Below, in pieces: positions 25,884-34,049 of a DNA stretch of 64,000 nt (position 1 is its first letter; each line of letters begins with the position of its first letter). The translations under genes were made by a program, and so were the position numbers. The notes beneath the pieces are model-generated. The model was not told where the DNA came from. It did not search any database and saw only the letters and a list, made by a program, of their open reading frames with translations. Source of the DNA: an uncultured Schlesneria sp. (GTDB lineage Bacteria > Planctomycetota > Planctomycetia > Planctomycetales > Planctomycetaceae); contig CAIMFH010000190.1 in the NCBI GenBank assembly GCA_903840265.1, forward strand, positions 1 through 64,000, given 5' to 3'.

Positions 25884-27332
25884 ATGACCTCAAAACAGCT
25901 TGTTGCAGCAGAACCGCAAGAAGACGGTTCATCAGTCGCGTGGTGGAATCCGCTCCATTGGCCCGCGGGGATCTGGGTGCTGTTGATCGCACTGGGGTTG
26001 ATGACGACGCCGTTTGTCATCCGAGCCATCATTCTGGCGGGCATTCCCGAGATGCCAGAGCCTTTTGACGAAATCGCTTATTCGACATGGGAAGTTCCTG
26101 CTATCGACGATGCCTTCACTTACTATCGAGAAGCAGCGGCCCTGCATCAGAAACTGGTGGCCGATCTGAAAGCACAGGGGATTACCGACATCCGTGAGCC
26201 GGAAGATTCTCTCCTTATCCTGCAGGAGGGCTGGTCTGAAGCAACGGATTCGACCAAGAAGTGGCTGGAATTGCATCAGGAGTCACTGGCCGCCTGGCGG
26301 CGCGGGACCGAGAAAGATCAGGGGCTCAATGTGCTGCCGTCCAAGCTGACAATCGACTCAATCTGGAATGTGGTCCAAGAGCAACGGAAGTTCGTGAGAC
26401 TGGCGATACTCGAAGAATCGCGGCTGATCGCCAGCGGAGAACTGGACGAAGCTCGACAGTGGGCTCGCGCTGGATTTCGTAGCGGCGGGCATACCAGCAA
26501 CCGCGGCTGCATTATGCAGGGACTGGTTGGCGTGGCCATCCATACAGTTTCTTCACAGGGGCTCGCGCGGTGGGCCGAGCATCCCGGCGTGACATCGGCG
26601 CAACTTCAGCAAGCCCTGGTCGAGGTCCGATCCGACGAAAAGCTGTATGAATCGCTATCGAATATTCTGAAGTCGGAATATCTCTATATGCGAAACGTGA
26701 CTCGATCTTCCGACTGGAATCTCGAGATTGCGCCGACTAATCCCAGCGGAGCCACTTCCGCAGCAGAGGCCAAGATCATGAAGATGCTGTATTGGACCGT
26801 CGGCGAGCCCGAAGTCTGCGCCCGCATCATGCGACAGATCCTTGCCAATCAGCTTCCCGAAATCGACAAGCCCATCGCTTTGCGCCGCAAGATGGTCGGA
26901 TCGGGTGCCACATTGCTGTTTGAACTTGATCCGTCAATCTCGCTGCCGGAGGGACAACTCGATCCTGCAGGGATCGAGCGAGCGATCAAACGTTCTTCGC
27001 TCACTCGGATGGTGCTGGCCGCGCTGGACCAACTCGATATCGCTTTTCTGAGACGACAAGCACGCCAAGCGACGCTCGAAGCGCTATTGGCGACGCAGGC
27101 GTATCGTCGAGACCACGGCGAGTTCCCGGAGAGCCTGGCTCAACTCGTCCCGAAATATCTGGCAGCAGTCCCGTTAGACCCCTGTGATCCCGCGAGAGGC
27201 CCCCTTCTCTATCGCCGCGATGAGCCGGCCAAGGCTGTCGTCTGGAGTGTGAGTCAAGACCAGGCCGATGATGGCGGCGACATCGACACCACAAAGGGTC
27301 TTGCGCCAGACTTGGGGTTTGAACTCAAGTGA
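25884..27332 (+). CDS. Orphan membrane protein, paralogue C (tandem duplicate of B)
   Basis: A 482-residue protein aligned end to end with paralogue B: SVAWWNPLHWP, membrane helix, AYSTWEVPAIDDAFTYYREA (B has WDVPAADDAFTYYREA), WRRGTEKDQGLN, GGHTSNRGCIMQGLVGVAIH, KSEYLYMRN and RRDHGEFPESLAQLVPKYLA. By eye well over half of the residues are identical, and there is no gap longer than a few residues. This is a recent tandem duplication. The N-terminal anchor suggests the protein sits in a membrane with its bulk on the far side. Function unknown. Confidence 0.65.
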   Translation: MTSKQLVAAEPQEDGSSVAWWNPLHWPAGIWVLLIALGLMTTPFVIRAIILAGIPEMPEPFDEIAYSTWEVPAIDDAFTYYREAAALHQKLVADLKAQGITDIREPEDSLLILQEGWSEATDSTKKWLELHQESLAAWRRGTEKDQGLNVLPSKLTIDSIWNVVQEQRKFVRLAILEESRLIASGELDEARQWARAGFRSGGHTSNRGCIMQGLVGVAIHTVSSQGLARWAEHPGVTSAQLQQALVEVRSDEKLYESLSNILKSEYLYMRNVTRSSDWNLEIAPTNPSGATSAAEAKIMKMLYWTVGEPEVCARIMRQILANQLPEIDKPIALRRKMVGSGATLLFELDPSISLPEGQLDPAGIERAIKRSSLTRMVLAALDQLDIAFLRRQARQATLEALLATQAYRRDHGEFPESLAQLVPKYLAAVPLDPCDPARGPLLYRRDEPAKAVVWSVSQDQADDGGDIDTTKGLAPDLGFELK

Positions 27333-27352
27333 TCGAGGAGAGGCAAAGCCGT

Positions 27353-27380
27353 CCGCGTGCTTACGCAGCGCGGCTCACCT
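27353..27380 (+). repeat. 28-nt repeat CCGCGTGCTKACGCAGCGCRGCTCACCT, copy 2
   Basis: CCGCGTGCTTACGCAGCGCGGCTCACCT. It follows the stop of paralogue C, differs from the copy at 11193 at two positions, and stands next to a 23-nt hairpin repeat at 27401. Confidence 0.7.
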
Positions 27381-27400
27381 CGGATGAGTGCATCGAAAAA

Positions 27401-27423
27401 GTTATGCTGAAGCATAACCTACG
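27401..27423. repeat. 23-nt hairpin repeat, copy 2, overlapping the lnt stop
   Basis: GTTATGCTGAAGCATAACCTACG is identical to 1788-1810. The TAG stop of lnt (27421-27419 on the minus strand) lies inside the repeat, so the element supplies the end of the gene. It occupies the convergent gap between paralogue C and lnt and may help end both transcripts. Confidence 0.8.
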
Positions 27424-29269
27424 TTTTCGCGGCGGCTCGCTTTGGAATCATGGTGCTGAGTACGAGGAAGACTGCGGCCGAGCAGCAGAGCATGGCGAAC
27501 CAGTCGCCGAATCGGACGTAGAGGCTGCTACGGCTATCCAGCGGGACGGTGTGTACCAAAGCTGCGTTTAACTGCTTGTGCCAGGCTCCCGTTTTGGGGT
27601 CACGGGCCGTTGTTCGAGGTGGGGCGGGAGCGTTTTTGAGGGAGTCGCCGTCGATGAAGACTTCGGGGTCCAGGATCGCTCCGTCGCCATCGATGATCGC
27701 GCTGATGCCGGTGTTGACCGCTCGCACCATTGGCGTGCGACATTCGACTGCTCGGAAGGCGGAGGTGATCAGGTGCTGATCAAGTTCGCTCGATCCGTGG
27801 AACCAGCCGTCGTTCGTCAGGTTCACGAGCAGGTCGACGGGCTTGCCATTTTCGTATTCAGAGCCCGCGGCGACAACGCCGCGGACCAGATGCGGCACAG
27901 TGTCTTCGAAGCAGATCAGCGGAGCCATGCGCCACTTGCCGTATTCAAACAAGGCCGCCCCCTGCCCTTTGTCCAAACCCCATTCGCCGCGGTAAGGAGT
28001 GAATCCGCCGAGCCACGGCAACCAGTCTTTCAGGGGAATGTATTCGCCGAACGGAACGCGATGCATCTTGTCGTAACGTCCTGCCAGACCGACGTCGGGA
28101 CGGATGAATGCCGCCGAGTTGTACTGATGGACACGCTTCTCATCGGCTTCAGCCGCGTTGATCCCGATGACGAGGGCAGCGCCTGTCCGCTGGCTTTCGG
28201 TCGCGAGTGTCTTACGGACTTCTTCGTTCTTCCAGACAGCAGGGTTGGCGTACGGAGCGACTGCTCGCAGTTGTTCGTCGGTCAGGTCTTTCGCGGCACT
28301 CAGGAGTGGCCAGGGAAACATGGATTCGGGCCAGACAATCACGTCGGGCTGCTCTCGTACGGTCCAGGCCATCAGCCGCAGATGAGTGGTAAATACTTCC
28401 TGGACTGCTGGAGGTGCGACTCGTAACGATGCCAGGAAGTTGCCCTGAATTAAAGCCACTCGTGGTCCCGGCTTGAAGTCGGCCTGGGCTCGTCGCACAT
28501 AGCCGTAGGTGATAGTCGAGCCGAACAGCACCACCGCGGCGGCGACTTGCACCAACTGGCCCAGCGTCATCCCGGCGGCGGTCACGGGTCCGGTCGAGGG
28601 ATGAACCAGGCGACAGCGAATCAACCATGAATGTGGCACCAACAGCGCCAACGCGGCTGAGCAGGTGGCGATCACAAAACTGACGCCGTAGGCTCCGACA
28701 AGATCGCTGATCTGAATAAACTCCAACCAGCGATATTGCGAATGCCCCAGGTAGTACCAGGAGAATCCGGTCAGCAGATGAGCACGGGCAAATTCCAGCC
28801 CCGTCCAGACGACCGGGGCCGCCACGGCCAATGGGACCGACCAGCGATGGACGGCAATTCGTGAGATCGCGACAAAGGCGACTGCATACATGGCAACGTA
28901 CAACGAGAGGGCCGCCCAGGCGATGTACATCGTGGGATCGCCCAAACGCATCCATTGCAGCGTGGCTAACTGGCCCGCCAAGGCACTGAGATAAATGGCG
29001 CGATACATCCAGCGAGTGCGGTGTTCGATGCGAACTAAGAGCAGCAGCGGGACCAAGGCGATCCAGGCGAGCGGGCTGGCGTTGACGGGCGTGAAGCAAC
29101 AAAATAGCAACCCGGCGGAAAGCAGCGACATCCCCCATGCACCCAGACTGCTCGTGCGGAATTGATGCACGTTCTGAACCGAGCGAGCCGTCTGAATAAT
29201 GTCGCGCACCGATCGATCAGATCGTGTCGCTTGCCGCTTTTCATCCAACGTCATCATCGCTCCGGACAT
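27419..29269 (-). CDS. lnt: Apolipoprotein N-acyltransferase
   Basis: A 616-residue protein with an N-terminal half of about six hydrophobic segments and a C-terminal nitrilase-fold domain. The catalytic triad pattern is visible: E in VIVWPESMFPW (about residue 314), K in YDKMHRVPFGEY (about 398) and C in LICFEDTVP (about 452). It adds the third acyl chain to the N-terminal Cys of lipoproteins in the inner membrane. I chose the start at MSGAMMTLDE because GGAAGGA stands seven bases before it; the track adds 18 residues. An N-terminal extension before the first helix is longer than in E. coli Lnt. Confidence 0.9.
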   Translation of the reverse strand: MSGAMMTLDEKRQATRSDRSVRDIIQTARSVQNVHQFRTSSLGAWGMSLLSAGLLFCCFTPVNASPLAWIALVPLLLLVRIEHRTRWMYRAIYLSALAGQLATLQWMRLGDPTMYIAWAALSLYVAMYAVAFVAISRIAVHRWSVPLAVAAPVVWTGLEFARAHLLTGFSWYYLGHSQYRWLEFIQISDLVGAYGVSFVIATCSAALALLVPHSWLIRCRLVHPSTGPVTAAGMTLGQLVQVAAAVVLFGSTITYGYVRRAQADFKPGPRVALIQGNFLASLRVAPPAVQEVFTTHLRLMAWTVREQPDVIVWPESMFPWPLLSAAKDLTDEQLRAVAPYANPAVWKNEEVRKTLATESQRTGAALVIGINAAEADEKRVHQYNSAAFIRPDVGLAGRYDKMHRVPFGEYIPLKDWLPWLGGFTPYRGEWGLDKGQGAALFEYGKWRMAPLICFEDTVPHLVRGVVAAGSEYENGKPVDLLVNLTNDGWFHGSSELDQHLITSAFRAVECRTPMVRAVNTGISAIIDGDGAILDPEVFIDGDSLKNAPAPPRTTARDPKTGAWHKQLNAALVHTVPLDSRSSLYVRFGDWFAMLCCSAAVFLVLSTMIPKRAAAKT

Positions 29270-29531
29270 GAATCGGTCCTTCCCTGGAGATTCATCGCCA
29301 CGTACGCATTTCGCGTACGACATTGCTCAAGCCATACCGACAATCGCCGGGCTTACCAAGTCATCTTAGTACAAGCCGAATTTCATGGGAACGGCGGTTT
29401 CTGCCGTTCTGCCTGGACTGACGGTGTCTCTTGATCAAAGACACGGCCTTGTCGAGGACTCCAAAACCGTGGCACCCCTAAGTCGCTGCCCGGTAATAAG
29501 AAGTGGCCTGTCACTGGCAGGTTCGGACGGT

Positions 29532-30731
29532 TTACCACGCGAACGTCTCTAAGCAGTCGCCGACTCCATATTGCCGCGCGGCACCTGGCAACAATGCCAT
29601 CGCGTTGGCGGCGACTGTCCCGCACAGGTCGGAGGAACCGTGCCACGGAACGAGCGTCACCACGGGGCCAGTCGGTGTCCAAGTCAATCGCGCGGGGTGA
29701 TAGGTGGGACGGTCGGCCCTCGCCGAGTGCGGATGCTCCAACGCGGCGGGCACTGCTTGCGGCCGTAGCGCTGGCTCGCCCATCAAGCGTTTTAGGGCTG
29801 TCCGGACAAACAGTTCGCAACAGACCAGGCTGCTGACAGGATTGCCGGGCAGGCCGAAGACGTAGTTCGCGGTCGTCCCTACTCTTCGCAGGCCGAACCA
29901 GACCGGCTTGCCGGGCTTCATTTCGACTTTGTGGAACACCTCGGTGATGCCAGCAGCTGCCAGTTCGCTCGGCACAAGATCGAGAGTTCCGGCAGAGACA
30001 CCGCCGGACAGGACCAGCATGTCGCATTGCAGCCCCTGCTCGATCTTGGCGCGTAGGTCGATTCGATTGTCGCGCGCAATACCGAGCGGAACGGCGATCG
30101 CTCCGGCGGCTTGAATCTGTGCCACGAGCATCGATTCATTGGAATTGCGAATTTGGCCCGGTCCCGGCTCCTGGTCAACGGGAACCAGTTCGTCACCGGT
30201 GGCGAGGATCGCCACGGTCGGGCGACGATGGACATTGACTTGAGCCCGCCCCAGTTCGGCCAAAGCCCCTATTCGTGAACCGTTGAGCTTCGTTCCAGCT
30301 CGCAAGACCACATCACCGCTTCGCACAGAGGTGCCACGAAGCACGATATTCGTCTGCGATCCTTGAGGCGTTACACGAACGAGATCACCATCCCGGGCGG
30401 TGTCTTCGATCTTGATGACGATGTCTGCGCCGATCGGAAGCGGTGCTCCCGTCATAATTTGACTGGTCTGCCCCGATTCGATCGGTCGTGTTGGAACCAT
30501 CCCTGCGGTGATGACTTCGACAACCTCAAGCGTCGCCGTCCCGTGGTTGAGATCAGTTGATCGAATGGCGTACCCATCCATCAATGATTTGTCGAAAGGT
30601 GGGGAATCGGCTGTGGAAGAGATGTCTTCTGCCAGCGTCAATCCCAGAGACTGCCCCAGCGCCAGTGAGACTGGATCGAGGGGCTTGACGGTGGCGAAGA
30701 GTCGATCGAAGGCGTCAGCAATGGTCAGCAT
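29532..30731 (-). CDS. moeA: Molybdopterin molybdenumtransferase MoeA
   Basis: Starts at MLTIADAFDRLFATVKPL and has 399 residues, the usual MoeA length. Conserved blocks: PPFDKSLMDGYAIRS, IMTGAPLPIGAD, TGDELVPVDQ, GQIRNSN, GGVSAGTLDLV (usually GGVSVG), and LPGNPVSSLVC. MoeA inserts molybdate into adenylylated molybdopterin to make molybdenum cofactor. The track ORF is 96 residues longer and starts inside the divergent region, which is rejected. No other moco gene is in the window. About 262 bases without a gene separate it from lnt. Confidence 0.93.
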   Translation of the reverse strand: MLTIADAFDRLFATVKPLDPVSLALGQSLGLTLAEDISSTADSPPFDKSLMDGYAIRSTDLNHGTATLEVVEVITAGMVPTRPIESGQTSQIMTGAPLPIGADIVIKIEDTARDGDLVRVTPQGSQTNIVLRGTSVRSGDVVLRAGTKLNGSRIGALAELGRAQVNVHRRPTVAILATGDELVPVDQEPGPGQIRNSNESMLVAQIQAAGAIAVPLGIARDNRIDLRAKIEQGLQCDMLVLSGGVSAGTLDLVPSELAAAGITEVFHKVEMKPGKPVWFGLRRVGTTANYVFGLPGNPVSSLVCCELFVRTALKRLMGEPALRPQAVPAALEHPHSARADRPTYHPARLTWTPTGPVVTLVPWHGSSDLCGTVAANAMALLPGAARQYGVGDCLETFAW

Positions 30732-31045
30732 GGATGCCACTCTAACTTGAATGAGGATCAGGACGTTGAAGTTTAGGACGCCGGTCAGTGAGTTGAAAGC
30801 AGCGGCAATTGCCGATGATGGATCGAGCCCCCCGTTCTTGGCAGTGCAATCCCTAGCCATTCGATCCAAAACCCACCCGATTTTTGACGCACAACAATTC
30901 CACAACCAATTACAAAATAACACGTTACAGCGTAACAATGACTTACAGAAGCGAGTGGCAACCACTCTGGACTCGATCCTTACTTTCTGACAAACTTCGA
31001 ACTCTCCTTCCCAAAACACAAGTTGATTTCGGCACGGAAGCCACC
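30732..31045. other. Divergent intergenic region between moeA and the GT2 gene
   Basis: About 314 bases upstream of two divergent starts, so promoters for both should lie here. A/T-rich stretches such as CCAATTACAAAATAACACGTTACAG are present near 30903-30927, but I cannot assign a -35/-10 pair with confidence. No gene. Confidence 0.4.
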
Positions 31046-32029
31046 ATGAGCGTGTCTGTCATCGTTCCCATTTATAACGAAATTGAGAACATCCCCTTGC
31101 TGCACACCGCGGTTTCGCGTGTCTTGCAGAAGCTGGGGCGGCCTTACGAACTGATCCTTGTCAACGATGGGTCCAAGGACGGATCGGGCGATGCGCTGGA
31201 GGCCCTGGCTCGACAGGATTCCTCGGTGAAGGTCATCGAGTTTCGCAAGAACTATGGCCAGACCGCTGCGATGCAGGCCGGGATGCAGGCGGCGTGCATG
31301 GACACCCTCGTGCTGCTGGATGGGGATCTGCAGAATGATCCCGAAGACATCCCGATGCTGCTGGCAAAGCTCGATGAAGGTTACGACCTGATTCATGGCT
31401 GGAGAAAGAACCGTCAGGACACATTCATTAATCGCAAATTGCCGTCGAAGATCGCCAACTGGCTGATCTCTAAGGTGACCGGCTTTCCTGTTCATGATCT
31501 CGGCTGCACATTGAAGGCGATTCGAACGGACATCGCCCAGGAACTGCAGCTTTACGGTGAGATGCACCGGTTCATTCCGATTCTGGCTCATTGGCGCGGA
31601 GCACGATGTGCGGAAGTGGTGACGAACCATCATCCACGGCGGTTCGGCCAGTCGAAATACGGCATCTCGCGGACGACGCGTGTCATCCTGGATTTGATGA
31701 CGGTGAAGTACTTCATCCAGTACGTTGTCAGCCCCATGAAACTGTTTGGCTCGATTGGACTGCTGTGCCTGCTGACCGGGTTTGTTTCCGGGGCGGTCAC
31801 CTGTTGGATGAAGATGAGCCAGAGTGTCGACATGACTGGCAACCCGTTGCTGTTGCTGACCGTGATGTCGACGATGATGGGCGTACAGTTCCTGTTCTTC
31901 GGAATGCTGGGTGAATTGTGTTCGCGGATTTACTTTGCGTCGACGAATCAGACGAACTATACGATTCGCCGCACGATGAACTTTGAGAACGCGGCGATCG
32001 AGATGAAATCACATCGTCGAGCGGCGTGA
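31046..32029 (+). CDS. Family 2 glycosyltransferase (polyprenyl-phosphate sugar synthase-like)
   Basis: The 327-residue product starts at [19 protein letters not shown], the beginning of the GT-A fold. Motifs are VNDGSKDGS for the nucleotide site and [12 protein letters not shown] for the DxD-like site near residue 95, with a QSKYG segment. Two C-terminal hydrophobic helices ([35 protein letters not shown]) anchor it. Such enzymes transfer a sugar to undecaprenyl or dolichyl phosphate, e.g. ArnC or DPM1 relatives. That could feed the ArnT-like enzyme at 18 kb, an inference from family pairing only. The track ORF start is 54 residues further upstream and lacks support. Confidence 0.9.
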   Translation: MSVSVIVPIYNEIENIPLLHTAVSRVLQKLGRPYELILVNDGSKDGSGDALEALARQDSSVKVIEFRKNYGQTAAMQAGMQAACMDTLVLLDGDLQNDPEDIPMLLAKLDEGYDLIHGWRKNRQDTFINRKLPSKIANWLISKVTGFPVHDLGCTLKAIRTDIAQELQLYGEMHRFIPILAHWRGARCAEVVTNHHPRRFGQSKYGISRTTRVILDLMTVKYFIQYVVSPMKLFGSIGLLCLLTGFVSGAVTCWMKMSQSVDMTGNPLLLLTVMSTMMGVQFLFFGMLGELCSRIYFASTNQTNYTIRRTMNFENAAIEMKSHRRAA

Positions 32030-32051
32030 TCTTTCGGCCTTCCCAAAGAAA

Positions 32052-32142
32052 ATGGGACCAGTAGGACCGATGAGACTTATGCGACGGTGGGCGTGGTGAG
32101 AACAAAGCTCACGCGCGGAGCGATGCCCGCGCGGCTAAACGA
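32052..32142 (+). repeat. Composite repeat: GGGACC-rich part plus REP-like hairpin, copy 4
   Basis: AATGGGACCAGTAGGACCGATGAGACTTATG is followed by CACGCGCGGAGCGATGCCCGCGCGGCTAAACGAC (32110-32142). It has the same order as at 19947-20046 and again sits in a convergent gap (GT2 gene and coiled-coil gene). The hairpin is diverged at two stem bases but still pairs as CGCG-GAGC / GCCC-GCGCG. Confidence 0.7.
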
Positions 32143-32160
32143 CCGCACCGAGACATGACA

Positions 32161-33654
32161 CTATTCTGGCTTGGCTTCTTCGCCCTGTTGGGGGCGGATT
32201 GATTCGAAGTACTTGCGGATTGTCTGGCGATGACCGAGCGGGATTTGCTCGTTCTCCAGTACGGCTTCGCTCATCTTCTTGTACTTCTGGTAGACCTCTT
32301 TGTAGCCGCGTTGAGCTTCCTGGCGACCTTCCGATGACGAACTGGTTTCGAACTCCGAATCTCCTTCGCCGGCCGTTCCGTTAATCTGCTCACGATTCAC
32401 GCTGGCACCGAGATTGGTTGATTCGCCGTCGATGTTTCCGCTTTCGGTCATTCCATAGCTGGTACTCGGATTGTTCGATTTCTGCTTCTTTTTACCTGTC
32501 GCGTTGCTGTTCTTCTGGCAGTTGCCTTTGCACTCGGTGAGTTGAGTCAGTTCAGCATTGAGCAGATCGTTGATTTTCTTTTTGCGAGCTTGCTTGGCCG
32601 CTTTGTCACCCAGCTTCTTGGCTCCGCTCTTGGTGGCGTCTGAGTCGTCGCTTTCGATTCCTTCGGCGATTTCGTTGGCCGCTTCGCTGATCGATCCATC
32701 GCCAGCATCTCCTGATTTCTTAGCGGCCTTCTTCAGCTTCTCGGCGGTGTTGCGGGCTTCTTTGCGGTCGAATTCCAGATCGCTGAGATCGGCGAGTTCT
32801 TTGGCAGCCTTGTCGTATTTCCCTTCGGCCAATGCCTGACCGGCCCCTTCCAGTGCTTTTGCCGAAGCCATCGCTTCGCCGATTTCCTGAAGTTGCTGAT
32901 CCACCTGTTCGAGACTAGCCTGACTTTGAGCCGACTGGATCGCAGCCTGCATTTCCGAGATCTTGGCCAGCGCTTCTTTCACGTCGACGCCGGGTTCTTT
33001 CAGTTCTTCCGTCTTCTGCTTCAATTCCTTCAGCAGTTGTTCCAGTTCAGGGTCTGCATCCTTTTGGAATTCGTCTTCCAGTTCTTTCAGGCTGTCACTG
33101 ATCTCTTCGGCTTGCGCGACGATTTGATCGTCCGGTGCCGTCGGAGCGGCTGACAGTTCCTGGTTCTGCAGTGGAATGAATGCGAACACGACAGCGGCGG
33201 CAGCGGCGATCAAAGCACTGGGCAACAGTCGCGGAGCTGTGAATGGGGCTACCGCGTCGGGGGCGATGCGATCCAGATGCTGCATGGCATCGGCCAATTG
33301 CAGGTCTGCAAAGGATTGCTTGTCATAAGAAATCGTGCGATGAGAAAAATCCAACGCCGATTCGGTGCGATCTTTCAACTGATAGTGACGGTCCACCGCT
33401 CGAGCGGCGGCGATCCAGTTCGGCCGCGGCATGAACCAGATCAGGGCAGCCACCCCAGCCAACAACGGCCCGGCGCCCAATGAAATCAATGCGAACCAGC
33501 CACCTTCAACCCATCCGGCCCACAACCGAGCCGCTCCGCAACCGATGCCAAAGGCCGCTCCCAGCAGCAAACCACAAACGATCCAACCGGAAATCGATTG
33601 GAACAACTGACGCCGCTGGACAGGGTGCAACTTGGATCGAAGGGCTTCGGTCAT
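32161..33654 (-). CDS. Membrane-anchored coiled-coil protein, DUF4175-like
   Basis: A 497-residue protein with three membrane segments: VCGLLLGAAFGIGCGAAR, ALISLGAGPLLAGVAALI, and SALIAAAAAVVFAFIPL (around residue 160). A very long charged helical coiled-coil region of Glu, Gln, Lys and Ala heptads (LEQLLKELKQKTEELKEP) covers about residues 190-370. A Ser/Asn/Gly-rich linker leads to a C-terminal helix (YKEVYQKYKKMSEAVLENEQIPLGHRQ). Planctomycetes encode such proteins beside MoxR/DUF58/VWA gene groups, and one such group starts 3 kb away in the same orientation. Interaction with that system is inferred from this. Confidence 0.75.
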   Translation of the reverse strand: MTEALRSKLHPVQRRQLFQSISGWIVCGLLLGAAFGIGCGAARLWAGWVEGGWFALISLGAGPLLAGVAALIWFMPRPNWIAAARAVDRHYQLKDRTESALDFSHRTISYDKQSFADLQLADAMQHLDRIAPDAVAPFTAPRLLPSALIAAAAAVVFAFIPLQNQELSAAPTAPDDQIVAQAEEISDSLKELEDEFQKDADPELEQLLKELKQKTEELKEPGVDVKEALAKISEMQAAIQSAQSQASLEQVDQQLQEIGEAMASAKALEGAGQALAEGKYDKAAKELADLSDLEFDRKEARNTAEKLKKAAKKSGDAGDGSISEAANEIAEGIESDDSDATKSGAKKLGDKAAKQARKKKINDLLNAELTQLTECKGNCQKNSNATGKKKQKSNNPSTSYGMTESGNIDGESTNLGASVNREQINGTAGEGDSEFETSSSSEGRQEAQRGYKEVYQKYKKMSEAVLENEQIPLGHRQTIRKYFESIRPQQGEEAKPE

Positions 33655-34049
33655 GAATCACTCCTCTGGCCTTTTGGGCCATGCGTCCAATTCACAGATT
33701 TGAAAGAACCCAGAAATGGCTCTCTGGCAAATGATCGGCGCTGCTTAAGACAAAGCGTCTAAGAGGTTATCGCCCGAGATTTATTTGGGCAAGCACATTC
33801 TTTCTGAAATCGCAACCGGAAGAATTCAAGATCGGCGGTGTGGCGAGCCAACCCAATTGTGTCGCGTTTGGGCCACTGCCGTTGCGAGCGCTATAGTCGA
33901 TGTCGCTGCGCTCGATCATCCGTAGTTCTCACGGTTGTGATCCGCAGGGGCTGGTTTTTCGTACTAAGTTGCTAAAATCTGACCGGATATTATGTTCGGT
34001 GATTAGTGCGTCCGCAAAACGATGCAACGACACTTGCTGACAACGATTT
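33655..34049. other. Divergent intergenic region, coiled-coil and kinase genes
   Basis: 395 bases between two divergent starts. It should hold promoters for both genes. An A/T-rich TATTAT at 33988 is a possible -10 element for the kinase gene, but the nearest candidate -35 (TTGCTA) is only 13 bases upstream, so I do not call it. No gene is seen. Confidence 0.4.

Noticed and set aside
27578-28426. 282-residue plus-strand ORF opposite lnt
   Set aside because: Antisense to the nitrilase domain of lnt, whose catalytic motifs are all in place.
33655-34049. Possible sigma-70 promoter with TTGCTA and TATTAT
   Set aside because: The spacer between the two elements is 13 bases, too short for a typical promoter, and there is no second piece of evidence.
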